From assembly GCA_024277705.1 (NCBI GenBank), contig JAJRUQ010000174.1, forward strand, positions 1 through 53,014: 53,014 nt of DNA. The letters are read 5' to 3'. Position 1 is the first letter of the stretch. Every line of letters starts with the position of its first letter. This DNA comes from Gammaproteobacteria bacterium. Lineage in GTDB: Bacteria > Pseudomonadota > Gammaproteobacteria > SZUA-229. A program made the position numbers and the translations under genes. The notes beneath the pieces are model-generated. The model saw only the letters and a list, made by a program, of their open reading frames with translations. It did not search any database and had not been told where the DNA came from. This document shows, one piece after another, positions 19,386 to 30,018 of this stretch.

Positions 19386-20177
19386 ATGAAAAAAACCGGT
19401 TTTGTTTCACTTGTCGGTGCAGGCCCGGGCGATGCCGAGCTGCTAACCATTAAAGCACTGCGTTTATTACAAACCGCAGATGTTGTTGTTTATGACCGGC
19501 TGGTATCCAGTGAAATACTCGAACTAATTCCAACAGGCATTAGCCGTATCGCTGTTGGCAAAACCAGCGGCCATCATTGTGTCCCTCAATTACAGATAAA
19601 TGAAATCATTATTAACCTGGCTAAATCCGGGCGTCGTATTGTGCGGCTTAAAGGCGGTGATCCCTGCATTTTCGGTCGTGGCAGTGAAGAGGCTTTAGTA
19701 TTAAAAAAACACCATATTAATTTTGAAATCGTGCCCGGCATTACTGCTGCTTCCGGCTGCAGTGCCTACAGCGGCATCCCGTTAACCCATCGTGGTTTGA
19801 GCCGCAGGGTTCAGTTTATTACCGGTCATTTTAACGATGATCAGCCACTTGATTTGAACTGGCAGTCAATTGCCGACCCCGACTGCACTCTGGTCATCTA
19901 CATGGGGCTGGCAAATCTGCCACAACTTGCACGATCATTAATGGCAGCAGGACTACCTGCCAGCACACCTGCTGCAGCCGTACAAAACGGTACTACGATT
20001 TCACAGCAATGTGTTATTTCCCCGTTAGCGCAAATAAATGATGCCGTTCAACAGGCACAGATGAAAGCACCGGTCATGATTATTATTGGAAAAGTAGTTT
20101 CACTGGCCGATGAACTCGACTGGTTTCAGCAAAGCATTAATGAGGAATGCTATGAGAACAATGCTGTTGGTCATTAA
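19386..20177 (+). CDS. nirE: Uroporphyrinogen-III C-methyltransferase NirE
   Basis: The 263-residue SAM-dependent enzyme converts uroporphyrinogen III to precorrin-2, the first dedicated step toward heme d1. Family motifs are clear: VGAGPGDAELLT near the N-terminus, VYDRLVS, RLKGGDPCIFGRG (SAM binding) and VPGITAASGCSAYSGIPLTHR. It is a single-domain SUMT (no CysG oxidase half) directly downstream of nirS and overlapping nirC, which points to NirE rather than a cobalamin or siroheme enzyme. Confidence 0.93.
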   Translation: MKKTGFVSLVGAGPGDAELLTIKALRLLQTADVVVYDRLVSSEILELIPTGISRIAVGKTSGHHCVPQLQINEIIINLAKSGRRIVRLKGGDPCIFGRGSEEALVLKKHHINFEIVPGITAASGCSAYSGIPLTHRGLSRRVQFITGHFNDDQPLDLNWQSIADPDCTLVIYMGLANLPQLARSLMAAGLPASTPAAAVQNGTTISQQCVISPLAQINDAVQQAQMKAPVMIIIGKVVSLADELDWFQQSINEECYENNAVGH

Positions 20178-20502
20178 TCTGCTGCTATACCCGCTTGCAG
20201 CCACAGCCGGGGATACTGAAGTACCCGCCGCCCGGCAGTATGAGCTATTGTATTTTCTCAAGCATGACTGTGGTTCATGTCATGGCATGACCTTAAAAGG
20301 CGGCCTGGGCCCACCACTTCTACCGGAAAACCTGACAGGTAAACCAAAACAATACCTGGTAACAACCATTATGGAAGGACGGGAAAACACCGCCATGCCA
20401 GCATGGAAAAGCTTGCTTAACAAAGATGAGGCCTGCTGGCTCAGCGAACAATTACAGAACGGTCGGATTTTAAAAACAGAAATCACCGAAGGTAATAAAT
20501 AA
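20152..20502 (+). CDS. nirC: Periplasmic c-type cytochrome NirC
   Basis: A 116-residue monoheme cytochrome with signal peptide MRTMLLVINLLLYPLAATAG, heme motif CGSCHG and a likely axial Met in NTAMPAW. NirC-type cytochromes accept electrons during heme d1 maturation and can donate to NirS. The track ORF starts at 20110 inside nirE; the ATG at 20152 is chosen because it has GAGGAA upstream and starts the signal peptide. It overlaps the nirE end by 26 bases and the nirF start by 1 base (TAATG). Confidence 0.85.
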   Translation: MRTMLLVINLLLYPLAATAGDTEVPAARQYELLYFLKHDCGSCHGMTLKGGLGPPLLPENLTGKPKQYLVTTIMEGRENTAMPAWKSLLNKDEACWLSEQLQNGRILKTEITEGNK

Positions 20503-21677
20503 TGCCCATGAAACACTTACTGTTGTTAATCCTGCCTTTAACGATACTGCTATCGTCAAATATCAACGCCCGTGGAACCGGCGACCTCGGCATCGTCATC
20601 GAACGTGCTGACGGCAGTGTTCAGTTAGTCGAAACCAGTAACAACACCATCCTGGGCAGGATTGAAGGTCTGGGTGATTTATCACATGCTTCTGCTGTGT
20701 ACTCACGAGATGAACAGTTTGCCTATATCTTCGGGCGAGATGGCGGCCTGTCAAAAATCGATATCATCAATAAAAAACTGGTTAAACGCATCAAACAGTC
20801 CGGCAACAGTATTGGCGGTGCTATTTCACAGGACGGCAGACTGGTCGCTGTCTCTAATTACAAACCCGGCGGGGTAAAAATATTTGATGCTGACAGCCTG
20901 GCGCTGGTGGCTGACATTCCCGCGACTTACGGTAATCAGGGCTTGCGTTCAAAAGTGATCGGTCTGGTTGATGCTCCCGGACAAAAGTTCGTTTTCAGTC
21001 TATGGGATGCCGGTGAAATATGGGTGGCCGATTTATCCAGCACAGAAAAACCAGTCATCCGAAAGTTTAAGAATATCGGAAAAAATCCCTACGATGCGCT
21101 GATTACCCCGGATGGCCGCTATTACATTGCCGGCCTGTTTGGTGAGGACGGTATGGTATTACTCGACCTGTGGAATCCTGATGCCGGCAGCAAGCGAATT
21201 CTGGATGGCTATGGCAAAGGTGAAAAAAAACTGCCGGTTTATAAAATGCCGCATCTTGAAGGCTGGGCCATCGCCGGTAACCGGGCATTTGTACCGTCAG
21301 TCGGACACCATGAAGTGCTGGTCATCAATACCCTGGACTGGTCTGAAGCCGGCCGCATCAAGGTACATGGACAACCGGTGTTTGTCATGGACCGTCCCGA
21401 TGGCCGTCATGTGTGGGTGAATTTTGCTGTACCGGATAACGATACACTACAGATCATTGACACCGAATCCTTAACCCTGATAAAAACCCTGAAGCCCGGT
21501 AAGGGTGTCCTGCATATGGAGTTTGAACCCCGTGGTGAAGAAGTCTGGGCTTCGATACGTGATGAAGATCGCATTGTCGTCTTTGATACCGAAACCTTCG
21601 AACCGCTCACCAGCATTAAAGCAAAAAAACCCAGTGGTATTTTTTTTACCGTCCGCGCACACCGTACCGGTTTATAG
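20502..21677 (+). CDS. nirF: Heme d1 biosynthesis protein NirF
   Basis: The 391-residue protein has a signal peptide (LLLLILPLTILLSSNINA) and a propeller of NirS-d1-like repeats without a heme c motif. NirF acts in the periplasm in a late step of heme d1 synthesis. Typical patterns include IFGRDGGLSKIDI, AVSNYKPGGVKIFDA and DAPGQKFVFSLWDAGEIWV. No lipobox Cys is present. The start overlaps the nirC stop by one base, implying coupling. Confidence 0.92.
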   Translation: MPMKHLLLLILPLTILLSSNINARGTGDLGIVIERADGSVQLVETSNNTILGRIEGLGDLSHASAVYSRDEQFAYIFGRDGGLSKIDIINKKLVKRIKQSGNSIGGAISQDGRLVAVSNYKPGGVKIFDADSLALVADIPATYGNQGLRSKVIGLVDAPGQKFVFSLWDAGEIWVADLSSTEKPVIRKFKNIGKNPYDALITPDGRYYIAGLFGEDGMVLLDLWNPDAGSKRILDGYGKGEKKLPVYKMPHLEGWAIAGNRAFVPSVGHHEVLVINTLDWSEAGRIKVHGQPVFVMDRPDGRHVWVNFAVPDNDTLQIIDTESLTLIKTLKPGKGVLHMEFEPRGEEVWASIRDEDRIVVFDTETFEPLTSIKAKKPSGIFFTVRAHRTGL

Positions 21678-21686
21678 GTATAAATC

Positions 21687-22160
21687 ATGAAACATTCAAA
21701 TCATAAATTTTCACAACTGGAGCAACACCTGTTAAATGACTTTCAACGTGATATGTCATTATCAGCAACCCCCTATGCCGATATGGCAAACAAACTTAAT
21801 GTCAGTGAAGACGATGTTTCTCAGGCATTAACATCATTCCAGGAACGGGGTGTCATCAGTCGAATTGGCCCGGTATTCAGACCAAACAGAATCGGAGTCA
21901 GCACGCTGGCCGCAATGTCAGTTCCACCACAGCAGCTGGAATGTGTTGCCCGCATTATCAGTGCCTTCCCGGAAGTTAATCACAACTATGAACGCGAGCA
22001 CGAATACAACCTGTGGTTTGTTGTTACCGCATCCAGTGAAGAACATCTTGATATTGTGCTGAATGAAATCGAACAGCATGCAGAGTGCCCGTTACTGTCA
22101 CTACCGATGCTGGATGATTACTTTATTGATCTGGGTTTCAAACTCAAGTGGGCCAACTAA
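21687..22160 (+). CDS. nirG: Siroheme decarboxylase subunit, NirD/NirG type (Lrp/AsnC fold)
   Basis: A 157-residue protein with an N-terminal winged helix and an AsnC-like ligand domain. The motif HNYEREHEYNLWFVV and the C-terminal LPMLDDYFIDLGFKLKW place it in the NirD/NirG (AhbA-like) branch of siroheme decarboxylases, which turn siroheme into 12,18-didecarboxysiroheme. Because a fused NirDL is encoded two genes downstream, this single-domain copy is more likely NirG; the letter is by position, not proof. Confidence 0.82.
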   Translation: MKHSNHKFSQLEQHLLNDFQRDMSLSATPYADMANKLNVSEDDVSQALTSFQERGVISRIGPVFRPNRIGVSTLAAMSVPPQQLECVARIISAFPEVNHNYEREHEYNLWFVVTASSEEHLDIVLNEIEQHAECPLLSLPMLDDYFIDLGFKLKWAN

Positions 22161-22162
22161 AA

Positions 22163-22738
22163 ATGTTAAACAAGAGCAACAGTGCAGAATTAAACCAGCA
22201 GGTTGTGCAGTTATCAACAGAAGACCGGGCGTTAATAAAAATAGTGGAACGTGGACTGCCGATTGTCAGCCGCCCCTATGCAAAAATTGCCGAACAACTC
22301 AATACCAGTGAACAGGATATTATTTTACGCCTGCAGCACTTTTTTGATATTGGTGTCATCAAACGTTACGGCGTGGTCGTGCGCCACCGGGAGCTGGGAT
22401 ATACCGCCAATGGTATGGTGGTATGGAACATCCCGGATGATCGTGTTGATGAACTCGGTAGCTGTATCGGCAACTATGACTGCGTCACGCTCAGTTATCG
22501 TCGCCCTCGCCGGCTGCCTGACTGGTCATATAATTTATTCACCATGGTGCATGGGCGCAACCGTGAGGAAGTAACAATAAAGGTGGCAGAGATTGTTGAG
22601 AAATGCGGTCTGCATAATATTGAACACCGCATTTTATTCAGTAAACGGCGCTTCAAGCAACGTGGCGCGAGTTATACTGAAAAGCATTATCCCGCACAGA
22701 AAAACAAAAAATCTTCAACGCTTCACCTGATCAGATAA
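22163..22738 (+). CDS. nirH: Siroheme decarboxylase subunit, NirL/NirH type
   Basis: A 191-residue Lrp/AsnC-like protein containing RRLPDWSYNLFTMVHGR, the signature of the NirL/NirH (AhbB-like) branch that pairs with NirD/NirG. The track begins at GTG 22148 inside the previous gene; the ATG at 22163, two bases after the previous stop, is chosen. About 20 extra polar residues at the C-terminus (EKHYPAQKNKKSS) extend beyond the fold. With the upstream gene it should form one decarboxylase heterodimer. Confidence 0.82.
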   Translation: MLNKSNSAELNQQVVQLSTEDRALIKIVERGLPIVSRPYAKIAEQLNTSEQDIILRLQHFFDIGVIKRYGVVVRHRELGYTANGMVVWNIPDDRVDELGSCIGNYDCVTLSYRRPRRLPDWSYNLFTMVHGRNREEVTIKVAEIVEKCGLHNIEHRILFSKRRFKQRGASYTEKHYPAQKNKKSSTLHLIR

Positions 22739-22746
22739 ATACTTTT

Positions 22747-23742
22747 ATGCAGCTATCAAACTTACAAACGGCTTTTATCAATAACTACCAGGGTAACCTA
22801 CCTTTACTGGAGCGGCCTTTTTTAACCATGGCAAAACAACTCAGCTGTTCTGAAGATCAGCTGCTGGCAACAGTTAAGGCAATGCAGGAAAACAAGCTGA
22901 TAACACGTTTCGGTCCGTTATATGACAGCAGCCGTCTTGGTGGCGGCTTGACACTGGCAGCGATGTCAGTGCCGGAAAACAGATATGAAGCAGTCACACA
23001 TCTGCTTAACACTTACCCGGAAGTGGCTCACAATTACAAACGTAAACACAAACTCAATATGTGGTTTGTACTGGCGACAGAAACCCCGGTGGAAATCATA
23101 CAGCTTGTCTCCCGTATTGAGAAAAATACAGGGCTTACTGTTTATAATTTTCCGAAACAACAGGAGTTTTATATCGGCCTCTGGCTGCACCTTTCCAGTG
23201 ACGGTAAAGTCACAACCATACCGGTACCGGCTGCGGATTATCAGTGTACCAATACAGACAGTATTAAACTTGATGATATAGACAGAAAACTGGTCGCCGT
23301 TACCCAGAGTGGCTTACCCGTTAACCACACACCTTATCAAAGCATAGCAGAGACTACAGGTATCAGTCAGCATGATGTTATCCAGCGTTTAAAAAACATG
23401 CTGTCCTGTGGCATCATTCGCAGGATAGGAGCAGTACCTGATCATTATCAATTTGGGCTGACGGTTAACGGCATGACGGTATGGGATATAAAGGACAAAA
23501 AAGTATCTGCCCTGGGGGAAACCATAGGCCAGCTTGATTTTGTCAGTCACTGTTATCAACGGCCACGCCATCCATGCGTATGGCATTACAATCTTTTTGC
23601 CATGGTACATGGAACCAGCCAAAAGGAAGTGAATAATAAAGTAAAACAGATAAAAGGTTTACTGAAAAAAAACTGCAGAGCACATGAGATTCTGTACAGT
23701 TCAGCCATCCTGAAAAAAACCGGACTACGGTATGTAGCCTGA
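22747..23742 (+). CDS. nirD: Fused siroheme decarboxylase NirDL
   Basis: The 331-residue product contains two AsnC-like halves: the first (about 1-155) with HNYKRKHKLNMWFVL of the NirD type, the second (about 175-331) with RRIGAVPDHYQFGL and RPRHPCVWHYNLFAMVHG of the NirL type. A fused NirDL is known in Pseudomonas stutzeri-like operons. Together with the separate NirG and NirH it completes the four-domain decarboxylase set. It lies 8 bases after nirH. Confidence 0.86.
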   Translation: MQLSNLQTAFINNYQGNLPLLERPFLTMAKQLSCSEDQLLATVKAMQENKLITRFGPLYDSSRLGGGLTLAAMSVPENRYEAVTHLLNTYPEVAHNYKRKHKLNMWFVLATETPVEIIQLVSRIEKNTGLTVYNFPKQQEFYIGLWLHLSSDGKVTTIPVPAADYQCTNTDSIKLDDIDRKLVAVTQSGLPVNHTPYQSIAETTGISQHDVIQRLKNMLSCGIIRRIGAVPDHYQFGLTVNGMTVWDIKDKKVSALGETIGQLDFVSHCYQRPRHPCVWHYNLFAMVHGTSQKEVNNKVKQIKGLLKKNCRAHEILYSSAILKKTGLRYVA

Positions 23743-23772
23743 ATAACAATCTACACAGCACACAGGTTTATT

Positions 23773-25020
23773 ATGTTTCGATTAAGTCAGTACTTACAAG
23801 CAGTAAACGAGCAGTCACAGAATAAAACATCTCGTGCTGTTTACGGGCAACATGCATCCGGAATTAAAGTGGCTGGACCGGTAGTCATCTGGAATTTAAT
23901 ACGACGCTGCAACCTGACCTGTAAACATTGTTATGCAACTTCAGCAGATAAAGATTTTCCCGGTGAATTAAATACCGCCGAAGTCTTTCAGGTCATGCAG
24001 AACTTAAAACAGTTTTCTGTGCCGGTACTTATTTTGTCAGGGGGGGAACCGTTAATGCGGCCTGATATTTTTGAAATTTCCCGGCATGCTAAAAACATGG
24101 GCTTTTATGTTGGCCTGTCAACCAACGGCACATTGATTACTGAAAAAAATATCGACAGGATAAAAAGGGCTGCATACCATTATGTCGGCATCAGTATTGA
24201 TGGCATGAAAGAAACTCATGACAGGTTCCGCCGCAAACAGGGAGCCTTTGATGAAGCCTTAAACGCAATACGCCTGTGTCGTGAAGCGGGTATTAAAGTG
24301 GGCCTGCGTTTTACCCTGACCCGGGACAACCAGCACGACCTGCCGGCTTTACTGCAATTAATGGATGATGAGAATATCAATAAATTCTACCTTTCACACC
24401 TTAACTATGCCGGCCGTGGCAATAAAAATCGCGCTGATGATTTACATCACCGCATGACACGCGATGCTATGGAGCTTTTATTCAACACCTGCTGGAACGA
24501 TATATTACATGGTAAAACACGTGAATTTGTTACCGGCAACAATGATGCTGATGGTGTTTTCCTGCTGCTATGGGCGCGAAAAAATCTTCCCGAACATGCA
24601 CTGCAAATAGAACGCATGTTGACCCGCTGGGGTGGCAATGCCAGCGGTGTTAATATTTCCAATATCGATAACACCGGTAATGTTCACCCCGATACCATGT
24701 GGTGGGACTACACCATCGGCAATATCAAACAACGTCCGTTTTCTGAAATATGGATGGACACCTCTGATCCGTTAATGGCCGGTCTCAAACAGAAAAAACG
24801 TCCCGTTGAAGGGCGTTGCGCCGACTGCCATTATCTTGACCTGTGCGGTGGCAACTCGCGCACACGCGCCTGGTCTCTAAGCGGTAATTTCTGGGCTGAA
24901 GATCCCGGCTGCTATCTGAGCAATGCCGAGATAGGTGTTGCTGACAATATTCATCGTTTACAACTAACACCATGGCAACGAAAAAAAACTATTGAAAAAA
25001 CGTCACCCGCCGCATGTTAA
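23773..25020 (+). CDS. nirJ: Radical SAM heme d1 biosynthesis protein NirJ
   Basis: This 415-residue radical SAM enzyme removes two propionate side chains during heme d1 formation. The SAM cluster motif is CNLTCKHC (C46, C50, C53), followed by ILSGGEPLMRPD and a C-terminal SPASM-like Cys set with CADCHYLDLCGG and a later Cys in DPGCYLS. Length matches the family. Its end overlaps the nirN start by 7 bases. Confidence 0.94.
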   Translation: MFRLSQYLQAVNEQSQNKTSRAVYGQHASGIKVAGPVVIWNLIRRCNLTCKHCYATSADKDFPGELNTAEVFQVMQNLKQFSVPVLILSGGEPLMRPDIFEISRHAKNMGFYVGLSTNGTLITEKNIDRIKRAAYHYVGISIDGMKETHDRFRRKQGAFDEALNAIRLCREAGIKVGLRFTLTRDNQHDLPALLQLMDDENINKFYLSHLNYAGRGNKNRADDLHHRMTRDAMELLFNTCWNDILHGKTREFVTGNNDADGVFLLLWARKNLPEHALQIERMLTRWGGNASGVNISNIDNTGNVHPDTMWWDYTIGNIKQRPFSEIWMDTSDPLMAGLKQKKRPVEGRCADCHYLDLCGGNSRTRAWSLSGNFWAEDPGCYLSNAEIGVADNIHRLQLTPWQRKKTIEKTSPAAC

Positions 25021-26588
25021 GCCGAAACTTATTTATTGTTTTTGTTCTGTTTCCCTTATATGCAAATGCCAATGCAAATGCAGATAATGATTCAACAGTG
25101 GATGCGCTGTATCAGCAACACTGTGCCGGTTGCCACGGGGCGGACCGACTCGGACGCATGGGACCTGCCCTGCTACCGGAAAACCTGAAACGCCTGCGTA
25201 AAAACAGGGCTGTCAAGGTTATCAGTGATGGTCGCATTGCCACCCAAATGCCAGCCTTCAGCGACAGCTTAACGACTGAAAATATTCAGGCTCTGGCCGG
25301 ATTGATCTATACCCCTTTACCGGAAATACCGGTCTGGGATCAAGACCGGATTAACGCCAGCCACATTATTATCAAACCCGAATACACCCATGGCAATGCC
25401 AGCAGCCTAAAACCGGTGTACGACGCTGATCCGTTAAATCTTTTTCTGGTGGTCGAAAGTGGCGATCATCATGTCACCGTACTGGACGGTGATAAAATGG
25501 AAGCCATCAAACGTTTTAAATCCCGCTTTGCGTTGCATGGCGGCCCCAAATATTCTTCTGACGGACGTTTTGTTTATTTTGCTTCCCGTGATGGCTGGAT
25601 CAGCAAATTTGATATGTATACACTGGAAACGGTGGCGGAAATTCGAGCGGGCATCAACACCCGCAATGCGGCAGTCTCTGCTGATGACCGTTATGTCATG
25701 GTCGGCAATTATCTGCCGAACAACCTGGTAATTCTGGATGCGACAGATCTTAGCCTGATAAAAATTATTCCGGTAATTGATGACAAAGGCAACAGCTCAC
25801 GTGTCAGTGCCGTTTATACCGCCCCGCCTCGTAACAGCTTTATTGTTGCGCTGAAAGATCTTAAACAGGTATGGGAAATAAATTATACTGATAACCCGCC
25901 GGTGATTTATCGTGGCTATGTACATGATTACAAAATGGGTGAAGGTCTGGCCGAACAAGGCCGCTTTCCTGTCCGTCGTATTGCGCTCAATGATTATCTG
26001 GATGACTTTTTCTTCGACCAGTCTTATGAAAATCTGATCGGTGCCTCCCGCAACAGCAACAATGGCCAGGTCATCAATCTGATTGTCGGCAGAAAAATTG
26101 CCGACATCGATCTTCCCGGTATGCCGCATCTGGGTTCTGGCATTACCTGGAAATACAAGGATACCAGAATTCTGGCAACACCCAATCTCAGAGAAGGCAT
26201 CATTAGTTTTATTGATATAAACACCTGGAAGACCATTAAAAAAATCAACACCGATGGCCCGGGGTTTTTTATGCGCAGCCACGAAAACTCACCTTATGCC
26301 TGGGTTGATGTCTTTATCGGCCCGCATAAAGATGAAATGCACATTATTGATAAAAACACACTTGAGATTGTTAAAACCCTGAAGCCGGTCCCCGGAAAAA
26401 CCTCCGGTCACATCGAATTTAATCGTGACGGCAGTCGGGCCTTGCTCAGCATATGGGAAATGGACGGCGAAGTGATTGTCTACGACAGTCAGTCACTGGA
26501 AATCATCAAGCGTCTGCCAATGAGTAAACCCGTTGGCAAATATAATGTTTACAATAAAATCCATCGTTCCGAAGGTACCAGCCATTAA
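25014..26588 (+). CDS. nirN: Dihydro-heme d1 dehydrogenase NirN
   Basis: A 524-residue periplasmic NirS paralogue with signal peptide, heme c motif CAGCHG near residue 38 and a d1-type propeller. NirN oxidises dihydro-heme d1 to heme d1 and passes the cofactor on to NirS. Unlike nirS in this window, its frame is complete, ending GKYNVYNKIHRSEGTSH, which is the counterpart of the segment cut off in nirS. It is the last gene of the nir operon. Confidence 0.9.
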   Translation: MLSRNLFIVFVLFPLYANANANADNDSTVDALYQQHCAGCHGADRLGRMGPALLPENLKRLRKNRAVKVISDGRIATQMPAFSDSLTTENIQALAGLIYTPLPEIPVWDQDRINASHIIIKPEYTHGNASSLKPVYDADPLNLFLVVESGDHHVTVLDGDKMEAIKRFKSRFALHGGPKYSSDGRFVYFASRDGWISKFDMYTLETVAEIRAGINTRNAAVSADDRYVMVGNYLPNNLVILDATDLSLIKIIPVIDDKGNSSRVSAVYTAPPRNSFIVALKDLKQVWEINYTDNPPVIYRGYVHDYKMGEGLAEQGRFPVRRIALNDYLDDFFFDQSYENLIGASRNSNNGQVINLIVGRKIADIDLPGMPHLGSGITWKYKDTRILATPNLREGIISFIDINTWKTIKKINTDGPGFFMRSHENSPYAWVDVFIGPHKDEMHIIDKNTLEIVKTLKPVPGKTSGHIEFNRDGSRALLSIWEMDGEVIVYDSQSLEIIKRLPMSKPVGKYNVYNKIHRSEGTSH

Positions 26589-26671
26589 GCCGGTTTTTCA
26601 TATTATTCAGCATACTCACCGTTTAAGGTGACCGCTGTTTGTATTGATAGTTTCCAGTCTTTCAGCCAAGC

Positions 26672-26685
26672 TTGACCTAAGTCAT
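26672..26685 (+). promoter_or_regulatory. FNR/Dnr box upstream of norC
   Basis: TTGACCTAAGTCAT fits the Dnr pattern TTGAY-N4-RTCAA at nine of ten positions and is centred 66 bases before norC, leaving room for a class II promoter and the GGGAGG ribosome site. Confidence 0.75.
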
Positions 26686-26744
26686 TTACCCGAGCGCAGG
26701 ATACAAGCAAACTCCTTTTAACCTTAAAACGGGAGGATCCTGGT

Positions 26745-27179
26745 ATGTCTCAAACATTTACAAAATCGATGGCGCGCAACATCTTTTACGGTGGCAGCGT
26801 GTTTTTCTTTTTACTCTTTCTCGCACTCACCTTTGACTCAATGTCAGCATTACCGAAACGTGATAACAGTGAAAACATCACCGAACAGGTCGCGCTGGGC
26901 AAAAAAGTATGGGAGACAAACAACTGTATTGGTTGCCACACACTGCTGGGTGAAGGCGCTTATTTTGCACCGGAACTGGGTAATGTCTACATCCGTTTCG
27001 GTAACAGTACCGAAGCGATTAAGGCCTTTATCAAAAGCCGTCCGGTCGAAGGTATACCCGGTCGTCGCAGCATGCCACAGTTCAACCTGTCAGAGGAAGA
27101 ACTGGATGCCATTGCTGAATTCCTGAAATATGCATCAGGCATCAATACCAGTAACTGGCCACCTAATATTCAGGGTTAA
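26745..27179 (+). CDS. norC: Nitric oxide reductase cytochrome c subunit NorC
   Basis: The 144-residue subunit has one N-terminal membrane anchor (FYGGSVFFFLLFLALTF), then a periplasmic heme c domain with CIGCHTLLGEGAYFAPELG and a Met ligand in RRSMPQF. NorC receives electrons from soluble cytochromes and passes them to NorB. Length and motif match cNOR NorC. It is followed by norB after 15 bases. Confidence 0.96.
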   Translation: MSQTFTKSMARNIFYGGSVFFFLLFLALTFDSMSALPKRDNSENITEQVALGKKVWETNNCIGCHTLLGEGAYFAPELGNVYIRFGNSTEAIKAFIKSRPVEGIPGRRSMPQFNLSEEELDAIAEFLKYASGINTSNWPPNIQG

Positions 27180-28574
<1,395 letters not shown>

Positions 28575-28666
28575 GCCGCGTGCAATGAACACACAAACAG
28601 CATATTTAAATGGGCAGGGAAGCTCATCTTGTGCGATTATCCTGTTACTGAAGCATACCGGATAAG

Positions 28667-29497
28667 ATGATGGATATGAGCACAACGCGAAAAGCAACTT
28701 AAGACGACCATCGGCAGAACAACGAACTTCCCTACTACCGGGCAAGTGGCGGCGAAATTGAACTGTTCGAACAGGCCTTTCATAATCAGCTGCCCATGCT
28801 GATCAAGGGACCGACCGGATGTGGCAAGACCCGCTTCATTCAACACATGGCTGCCCGTCTGGGTCGCCCCCTTTATACCGTTGCCTGCCATGACGACCTG
28901 ACCGCATCCGATCTCGTCGGTCGACATCTGATTGGCGACCACGGTACCTACTGGAGTGACGGTCCGCTCAGCAGAGCCGTACGTGACGGTGCCATCTGTT
29001 ATCTCGATGAAGTTGTCGAAGCACGCAAAGACACCACCGTTGTGCTGCATCCATTAACCGATGACCGGCGTATTCTACCCATAGAGCGCACCGGTGAAAC
29101 ATTATCAGCACCCGATAACTTTATGCTGGTCGTTTCCTATAACCCCGGTTACCAGAACCTGCTTAAAGGCATGAAACCCAGCACACGGCAGCGCTTTATC
29201 GGCCTGAGTTTTGATTTTCCACAGGCTGACATCGAAGTGGAAATACTGATGGGGGAAACCGGTGTAAAATATGAGATGGCAAAGCGCCTGGTAACACTGG
29301 CCAATGCCTTGCGAGCGCTTAAGGAACACGATCTGGAAGAAGCCGCATCTACCCGCTTGCTGGTTTATGCCGCCACCCTGATCAACAGCGGTATGGCCAT
29401 TCAGCAGGCCTGTCATGCAGCGCTGATAGAGCCGCTGACCGATGATGAAGAAACCATTAATGCACTGGTCGAGGTCGTCAATGCAACACTCGGTTGA
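28667..29497 (+). pseudogene. norQ: NorQ AAA+ ATPase, 5' part interrupted by an in-frame TAA
   Basis: NorQ is a MoxR-type ATPase that works with NorD to insert the non-heme iron into NorB. Visible are Walker A GPTGCGKTRF, the NorQ hallmark ACHDDLTASDLVGRH, Walker B AICYLDEVVEA and sensor MLVVSYNPGYQ. The track ORF begins at 28796, four residues before Walker A, which is too short. In the same frame, upstream sequence encodes the expected N-terminus (ELPYYRASGGEIELFEQAF) and reaches ATGs at 28667, 28670 and 28676, but a TAA at 28700-28702 interrupts it. A Glu codon GAA changed to TAA would explain this. No ATG, GTG or TTG lies between the stop and 28796, so only a truncated product is expected. 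Confidence 0.85.
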
Positions 29498-29936
29498 TTA
29501 TAACAACACAGAAAAAAGCCAGAAGCCAGCGCCACCGGGGCAAGGTTTTGCAATTATGGTGGAGTCACTGTATATCGCCAACCTGCTCATCCTGCCGGTT
29601 ATTTCTTTTATCATACTGGTTTATCTGTTTTTACAAAAACACGGTGAGCTGCCGACTCTGGCCAAATCCCATCTTGAACAAACCATCTCTGCCGGACTGT
29701 GGATTGCGCTTATGTTTCTGCTCGGCGGCGTCACTATTATGATCATGCGATTAAATGGTATAGAAGATATTACCCTGTGGCTAATCGTCATTATTACATT
29801 CACCCTGTTACATGCCACCATGGTTTTATTCGGCATTGTAGGTTTATCCAAAGCCCTGTCCGGAAAATGCTGGCCCTATCCTCTGGTTGGCAAGTCCATA
29901 CCCTATGGCTGCAACTGTGATAACACATCAAACTAA
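29481..29936 (+). CDS. Nor-cluster membrane protein of unknown function
   Basis: A 151-residue protein with about four hydrophobic segments (residues about 27-47, 66-86, 95-115 and 118-128) and a cytoplasmic Cys-containing tail GCNCDN. The start at 29481 overlaps the norQ end by 17 bases; the longer track start at 29442 lies deep inside norQ and is rejected. I do not recognise a named family; NorE/NorF subunits have different lengths and motifs. Position between norQ and norD suggests a role in NO reductase assembly. Confidence 0.7.
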   Translation: MQHSVDYNNTEKSQKPAPPGQGFAIMVESLYIANLLILPVISFIILVYLFLQKHGELPTLAKSHLEQTISAGLWIALMFLLGGVTIMIMRLNGIEDITLWLIVIITFTLLHATMVLFGIVGLSKALSGKCWPYPLVGKSIPYGCNCDNTSN

Positions 29937-30018
29937 GCATTATGTAACATAATGCCGCAACAGTGCTGCTCAGCATAATCACGCTAACACTAATGATTAA
30001 TTTTTGAAAAAAACAAGC

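Noticed and set aside
29481-29936. NorE or NorF for the small nor-cluster membrane protein
   Set aside because: Length and helix pattern do not match the cytochrome-oxidase-III-like NorE, and it is longer than NorF.
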